From Pseudomonas tructae (GTDB lineage Bacteria > Pseudomonadota > Gammaproteobacteria > Pseudomonadales > Pseudomonadaceae): a stretch of DNA of 64,000 nucleotides. Location of the stretch: the NCBI RefSeq assembly GCF_004214895.1, contig NZ_CP035952.1:4784501-4848500 (forward strand), read 5' to 3'. This document shows, piece after piece, positions 60,981 through 64,000 of the stretch. Numbering within the stretch: position 1 is the stretch's first letter; the number at the start of each line of letters is the position of its first letter. The notes below the pieces were generated by a model. It was given only the letters and a program-made list of their open reading frames with translations, was not told where the DNA came from and searched no databases. The translations under genes were made by a program, and so were the position numbers.

Positions 60981-62614
60981 GCTGGCACCGCCTGCATCCA
61001 GGTAGCCTGGTCGATTTCGATCAGGCTCGGACCGTTGCGATCGCAGGCCTGACGCAAAGCTTCACGTAGCTGGACGACGTCAGCCACCGACTCGGCGCTG
61101 CAGCCCAGGGCCTTGGCCACGCCGATAAAATCAGGGGTGTAGATATCGACGCCAACCGGTTCGATGGCACGGTTAACCATGTAGCGCTTGATCTCTTCAT
61201 AGCCCTGGTTGTTCCACAGCAGCACGATCAGCGGAACCTGCGCCTCACTAGCACTGGCCAGTTCCGGCAGGGTGAACTGCAGGCCGCCGTCGCCGATCAG
61301 GCATACCACCGGCGCGCGCTCGGCCGCAACCTGCGCGCTGCCCAGCCAGGCACCCATGGCCGCGGGGAGTGCGTACCCCAGGGTGCCATAGCCGGTGGAG
61401 GCGTTGAACCAGCGCCGCGGCTGGTCCATGTCCAGGGTCAAATTGCCGGTGTACACCGGTTGCGTCGAGTCTCCGACCAGCACCGCACCGGGCAGGGTTT
61501 CGAGAATAGTGTTGAGCATGCGCGTCTGGCTGCGCATCGGCAGGTCGCGCTCGCGCTTGAGCACTTCTCGCAAGCGTGCGGCCCGGGCCGCGCCCCACTC
61601 GGCGCCGCGCACCGGCGCCGGTTGCTCGGCCAGGGCGACCAGCAAGGCCTGGGTAGCAAGGGTCGAGTCGGCGACCAGGGCGACCTTCGGCGGGTAGTTG
61701 CGCACGGTCTGGTCGGGGTCGATATCGATGCGCAACAGCTCACCGGGGATCTGGAAGCCGCCCTTGAAGGTCACGTCATAATCGGTCTCGGCAAGCTCGG
61801 TACCGATCGCCAGCACCACATCGGCCTCGGCGACCAGCGCACGGGTGGCTACCATCGACTGGGTCGAGCCGATCTGCAGCGGGTGACTGGCCGGCAGTAC
61901 GCCCTTGGCGTTGATGGTCAACGCCACTGGTGCCTGCAGGTACTCAGCCAGACGGGTCAGCGCGGCGCTGGCATCGATGGCGCCGCCACCGGCCAGAATC
62001 AGTGGGCGACGCGCCGCGGCCAGCATTGCAGCCATTTGCGCGACCGGCGCAGGTGCGGCACCCGCACGGGCGATACGCACCGGAGCACTGGCCAGCAGGT
62101 GATCGGCGTCTTCCACCAGTACATCCAGCGGAATCTCGATATGCACCGGGCGCGGCCGGGCGCCATCAAACACCGCATAGGCACGGGCCAATACCGCAGG
62201 CAGGTCATCAGCGCTCATCAACGTGTGGGAAAACGCCGCTACCCCAGCTACCAGGCTGCCCTGCGCTGGCAGCTCATGCAGCTTGCCACGCCCGCCGCCC
62301 AGCTGGTTGCGCGACTGCACACTGGAGATCACCAGCATCGGGATCGAATCGGCATAGGCCTGGCCCATGGCGGTGGTAATGTTGGTCATGCCCGGGCCGG
62401 TGATAATGAAGCACACGCCCGGCTTGCCACGGGTACGCGCATAGCCGTCAGCCATGAAGCCTGCACCTTGCTCGTGACGCGGGGTGATGTGGCGGATGCT
62501 CGAGCGTGCCAGCCCGCGATAGAGCTCCACGGTATGCACGCCAGGAATCCCGAAGACATGGTCTACGCCATAACCTTCGAGGAGTTTGACCAGTACTTCG
62601 CCGCAAGTTGCCAT
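60977..62614 (-). CDS. aruI: 2-ketoarginine (5-guanidino-2-oxopentanoate) decarboxylase, ThDP enzyme
   Basis: 545 residues from the ATG at 62614 (MATCGEVLV). ThDP fold: catalytic Glu in TPRHEQGAGFMADGYARTRG, ThDP-binding GDGGLQFTLPELASASE and NNQGYEEIKRYM. Arginine transaminase pathway: decarboxylates 2-ketoarginine to 4-guanidinobutyraldehyde. It is close to acetolactate-synthase-like enzymes, so the name depends on recall of AruI sequences. No transaminase (aruH) is in the window. Confidence 0.75.
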   Translation of the reverse strand: MATCGEVLVKLLEGYGVDHVFGIPGVHTVELYRGLARSSIRHITPRHEQGAGFMADGYARTRGKPGVCFIITGPGMTNITTAMGQAYADSIPMLVISSVQSRNQLGGGRGKLHELPAQGSLVAGVAAFSHTLMSADDLPAVLARAYAVFDGARPRPVHIEIPLDVLVEDADHLLASAPVRIARAGAAPAPVAQMAAMLAAARRPLILAGGGAIDASAALTRLAEYLQAPVALTINAKGVLPASHPLQIGSTQSMVATRALVAEADVVLAIGTELAETDYDVTFKGGFQIPGELLRIDIDPDQTVRNYPPKVALVADSTLATQALLVALAEQPAPVRGAEWGAARAARLREVLKRERDLPMRSQTRMLNTILETLPGAVLVGDSTQPVYTGNLTLDMDQPRRWFNASTGYGTLGYALPAAMGAWLGSAQVAAERAPVVCLIGDGGLQFTLPELASASEAQVPLIVLLWNNQGYEEIKRYMVNRAIEPVGVDIYTPDFIGVAKALGCSAESVADVVQLREALRQACDRNGPSLIEIDQATWMQAVPA

Positions 62615-62697
62615 GATCGTGTGCCTGTAATTGTTCGGGAAACAGCCTTCATTGGACCGCCCGACGGCTACCTGCACAATGCAAAAAAGCTCATACT

Positions 62698-62720
62698 AGC
62701 CATGTCTTCAAGTCATGGCT
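62698..62720. promoter_or_regulatory. Candidate LysR operator
   Basis: AGCCATG (62698-62704) and CATGGCT (62714-62720) form a 7 bp dyad 7 bp before the LysR start, in the gap shared with the divergent aruI-type gene. No ribosome site for LysR is visible outside this dyad. Confidence 0.4.
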
Positions 62721-62727
62721 TAAGCCG

Positions 62728-63636
62728 ATGAAACGTCTGCCTCCCCTGCCTGCCCTGCACACCTTTCTGATCACGGCCCAGTGCTGCAACTTCACCCGTG
62801 CTGCGCAACAGTTGCATATCACCCAGGGGGCAGTGAGCCGGCAGATCGCCGGGCTGGAAGAACACCTGGGCTACCCGTTGTTTCTGCGCCAGGCCCGCGG
62901 CCTGAGCCTGACCCGCGAAGGCCAGGACTGGCTGCCACGGGTGCAGCAGGTGTTCGCCTTGGTCGAGGAAGGGGTGCGCCAGGTCGGTGCTCGCAGTACC
63001 ACCTTGCAGCTCAAGGCACCGACCTGCGTGATGCGCTGGCTGCTGCCGCGCCTGATGGAGTGGCAAGCGCTGCGCCCGGACGTGCCGGTGGAGCTGACTA
63101 CCACGGTGCAACATGGGGTGGATTTTCGTCATGAAGTGTTCGATGCAGCGGTGGTTTATGGCGCCCGGCCCAACCATGGCCTGCAGACCCTGAAGCTGTT
63201 CGAAGAACAACTCACGCCGGTGTGCGCGCCACAACTGCTCAGCAGCGCCTTGCCCTTGCAGCAGGTCGCCGACCTTGACCAGCACATGCTCCTGCATCCG
63301 ACCCGCGACCAGCGCGACTGGAACGCCTGGCTCGACGCCGCCGGGGCGAGCCTGCCCCGCCAAGGTAAGGGCCAGCATTTCGAAACCCTGGACATGGCCA
63401 TGTCGATGGCCTCCCAGGGAACCGGTGTGGCCATCGGCGACTGGGCACTGATCGGCGATGACCTCAAGTGCGGTCGGTTGGTAACCCCGTTTGCGCTCAA
63501 GGTCAGCACCGGCCAGGCCTATTACCTGGTGCGACCACAAGGGGCGGCTTCAGCAGCCTTGCAGGAACTGCTCGCCTGGTTGTGCGAGCAGGCTGGTGGG
63601 AGCGGCGGTGCGACGATTCGACTTGCCCCGCGATAA
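62728..63636 (+). CDS. LysR-family regulator (GcvA-like)
   Basis: 302 residues. N-terminal winged HTH (LPALHTFLITAQCCNFTRAA; ITQGAVSRQIAGLEEHLGY), C-terminal effector domain. Divergent to the decarboxylase-ALDH pair, so it probably controls it. The last eleven residues (SGGATIRLAPR) are encoded by a REP element, so the original stop may have lain earlier. Confidence 0.9.
   Translation: MKRLPPLPALHTFLITAQCCNFTRAAQQLHITQGAVSRQIAGLEEHLGYPLFLRQARGLSLTREGQDWLPRVQQVFALVEEGVRQVGARSTTLQLKAPTCVMRWLLPRLMEWQALRPDVPVELTTTVQHGVDFRHEVFDAAVVYGARPNHGLQTLKLFEEQLTPVCAPQLLSSALPLQQVADLDQHMLLHPTRDQRDWNAWLDAAGASLPRQGKGQHFETLDMAMSMASQGTGVAIGDWALIGDDLKCGRLVTPFALKVSTGQAYYLVRPQGAASAALQELLAWLCEQAGGSGGATIRLAPR
63594..63634. 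repeat. REP, second subtype, overlapping lysR 3' end
   Basis: GTGGGAGCGGCGGTGCGACG ending in CTTGCCCCGCGAT, nearly identical to the right part of the element at 46006. It supplies the lysR C-terminal codons and its stop. Confidence 0.8.
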
Positions 63637-63647
63637 CACTCTGTCAG

Positions 63648-64000
63648 CTAGCTCGCATCGCGGGGCAAGCCCGCTCCTACTGTGAAGCGCTGGCGCGAGT
63701 GCGCCGGCTTTTCCACCTCATCGAGCATGGCGATGGCGTAGTCGGCAAACGTGATCCAGCTCTTGCCGTCGGCGCCGATCAACAGGTGATCCTTGCCCAG
63801 CGTGTAAGCGCCGCTGCGGGCACCTTCGACAAATTCCGCCGAAGGTGACAGGAAGCTCCAGTCCAGGCCCTGTTCCTGACGCAGGGTTTCAAGGTAATGA
63901 CCACCCGCGGTTGCCTCAGCTTTGTAGGCCTCGGGGAAATCCGGGCTGTCGATGACCTTGTGCCCCGACGGCAGCAGCAGGCTACCGGCACCACCGACAA
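63648..64000 (-). CDS. NAD(P)-binding oxidoreductase, 5' end outside window
   Basis: 117 C-terminal residues visible. VGGAGSLLLPSGHKVIDSPD, LDWSFLSPSAEF and SWITFADYAIAMLDEVE are typical of small NmrA/YwnB-type NAD(P)-dependent reductases (COG2910). The last residues (VGAGLPRDAS) come from a REP, as with the convergent lysR gene. Confidence 0.85.
   Translation of the reverse strand, partial: VGGAGSLLLPSGHKVIDSPDFPEAYKAEATAGGHYLETLRQEQGLDWSFLSPSAEFVEGARSGAYTLGKDHLLIGADGKSWITFADYAIAMLDEVEKPAHSRQRFTVGAGLPRDAS
63656..63682. repeat. Single REP overlapping oxidoreductase 3' end
   Basis: ATCGCGGGGCAAGCCCGCTCC, opposite orientation to the element at 63594; together they form an unequal pair between the convergent lysR and oxidoreductase genes. 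Confidence 0.88.

Overview
The window is chromosomal DNA of a fluorescent Pseudomonas, most likely of the P. putida group. The evidence is the high-GC coding style, several copies of the P. putida-type REP sequence (core GGGGCAAGCCCGCTCC), and a gene order (mucD-mucB-mucA-algU / nadB / sdhE-ygfX / ygfZ ... phaG ... bglX / C4-dicarboxylate-type two-component system / permease) that I recall as a conserved block of P. putida genomes. I see no integrase, transposase, prophage, plasmid origin or CRISPR array. It is ordinary core chromosome with a few accessory insertions.

Region by region. 1-3.7 kb: the envelope-stress operon algU-mucA-mucB-mucD on the minus strand (no mucC), with two sigma-E type promoters ahead of algU and a separate promoter ahead of mucD. 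4.1-8.4 kb: nadB, then ygfX-sdhE and ygfZ (flavin/Fe-S maturation functions), and an HDOD-domain signalling protein. 8.35-16 kb: a complete tricarboxylate uptake locus, tctE-tctD facing opdH-tctC-tctB-tctA plus an AbrB-family membrane protein coupled to tctA. An OmpR-type direct-repeat operator and two Hfq/Crc-type CA motifs are visible. 16-22.3 kb: an accessory segment with an autotransporter and two tandem paralogous proteins built of about five beta-rich repeats of unknown function. 22.4-28.8 kb: ung, a 3-hydroxyisobutyryl-CoA hydrolase-like enzyme, a Tyr-rich lipoprotein, a GGEEF diguanylate cyclase with a small Cys-rich protein, rsuA, phaG and tRNA-Gly(CCC).

28.8-32.1 kb: a DUF2388 protein, a SulP anion transporter and two small exported proteins. 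32.2-45 kb: two separate cell-surface signalling iron-uptake systems, each preceded by a Fur-box-like sequence. The first (minus strand) is FecI/FecR/TonB receptor plus an exported enterochelin-esterase-type hydrolase. The second (plus strand) is FecI/FecR/TonB receptor of the heme-receptor type. LysE, GlpQ and a DUF4917 (SIR2-like) gene lie between them. 45-49.4 kb: a DMT exporter, a methyltransferase and a lemA-TPM-TPM operon. 49.5-57 kb: bglX, a DctB/DctD (MifS/MifR)-type pair and an alpha-ketoglutarate-type permease preceded by a sigma-54 promoter with two matching enhancer sites, then a small exported protein containing four EDGFDRT repeats. 57-64 kb: a flavin reductase, small proteins, an AraC regulator, a 2-ketoarginine decarboxylase / aldehyde dehydrogenase pair with a divergent LysR regulator, and a partial NAD(P)-binding oxidoreductase.

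The most unusual items are the twin five-repeat proteins (18.3-22.3 kb), the EDGFDRT repeat precursor (56.8 kb), the DUF4917 gene (39.7 kb), and the regulatory layouts of the tct and ketoglutarate loci. Function calls rest on recognising families and motifs by eye; no database search was run.
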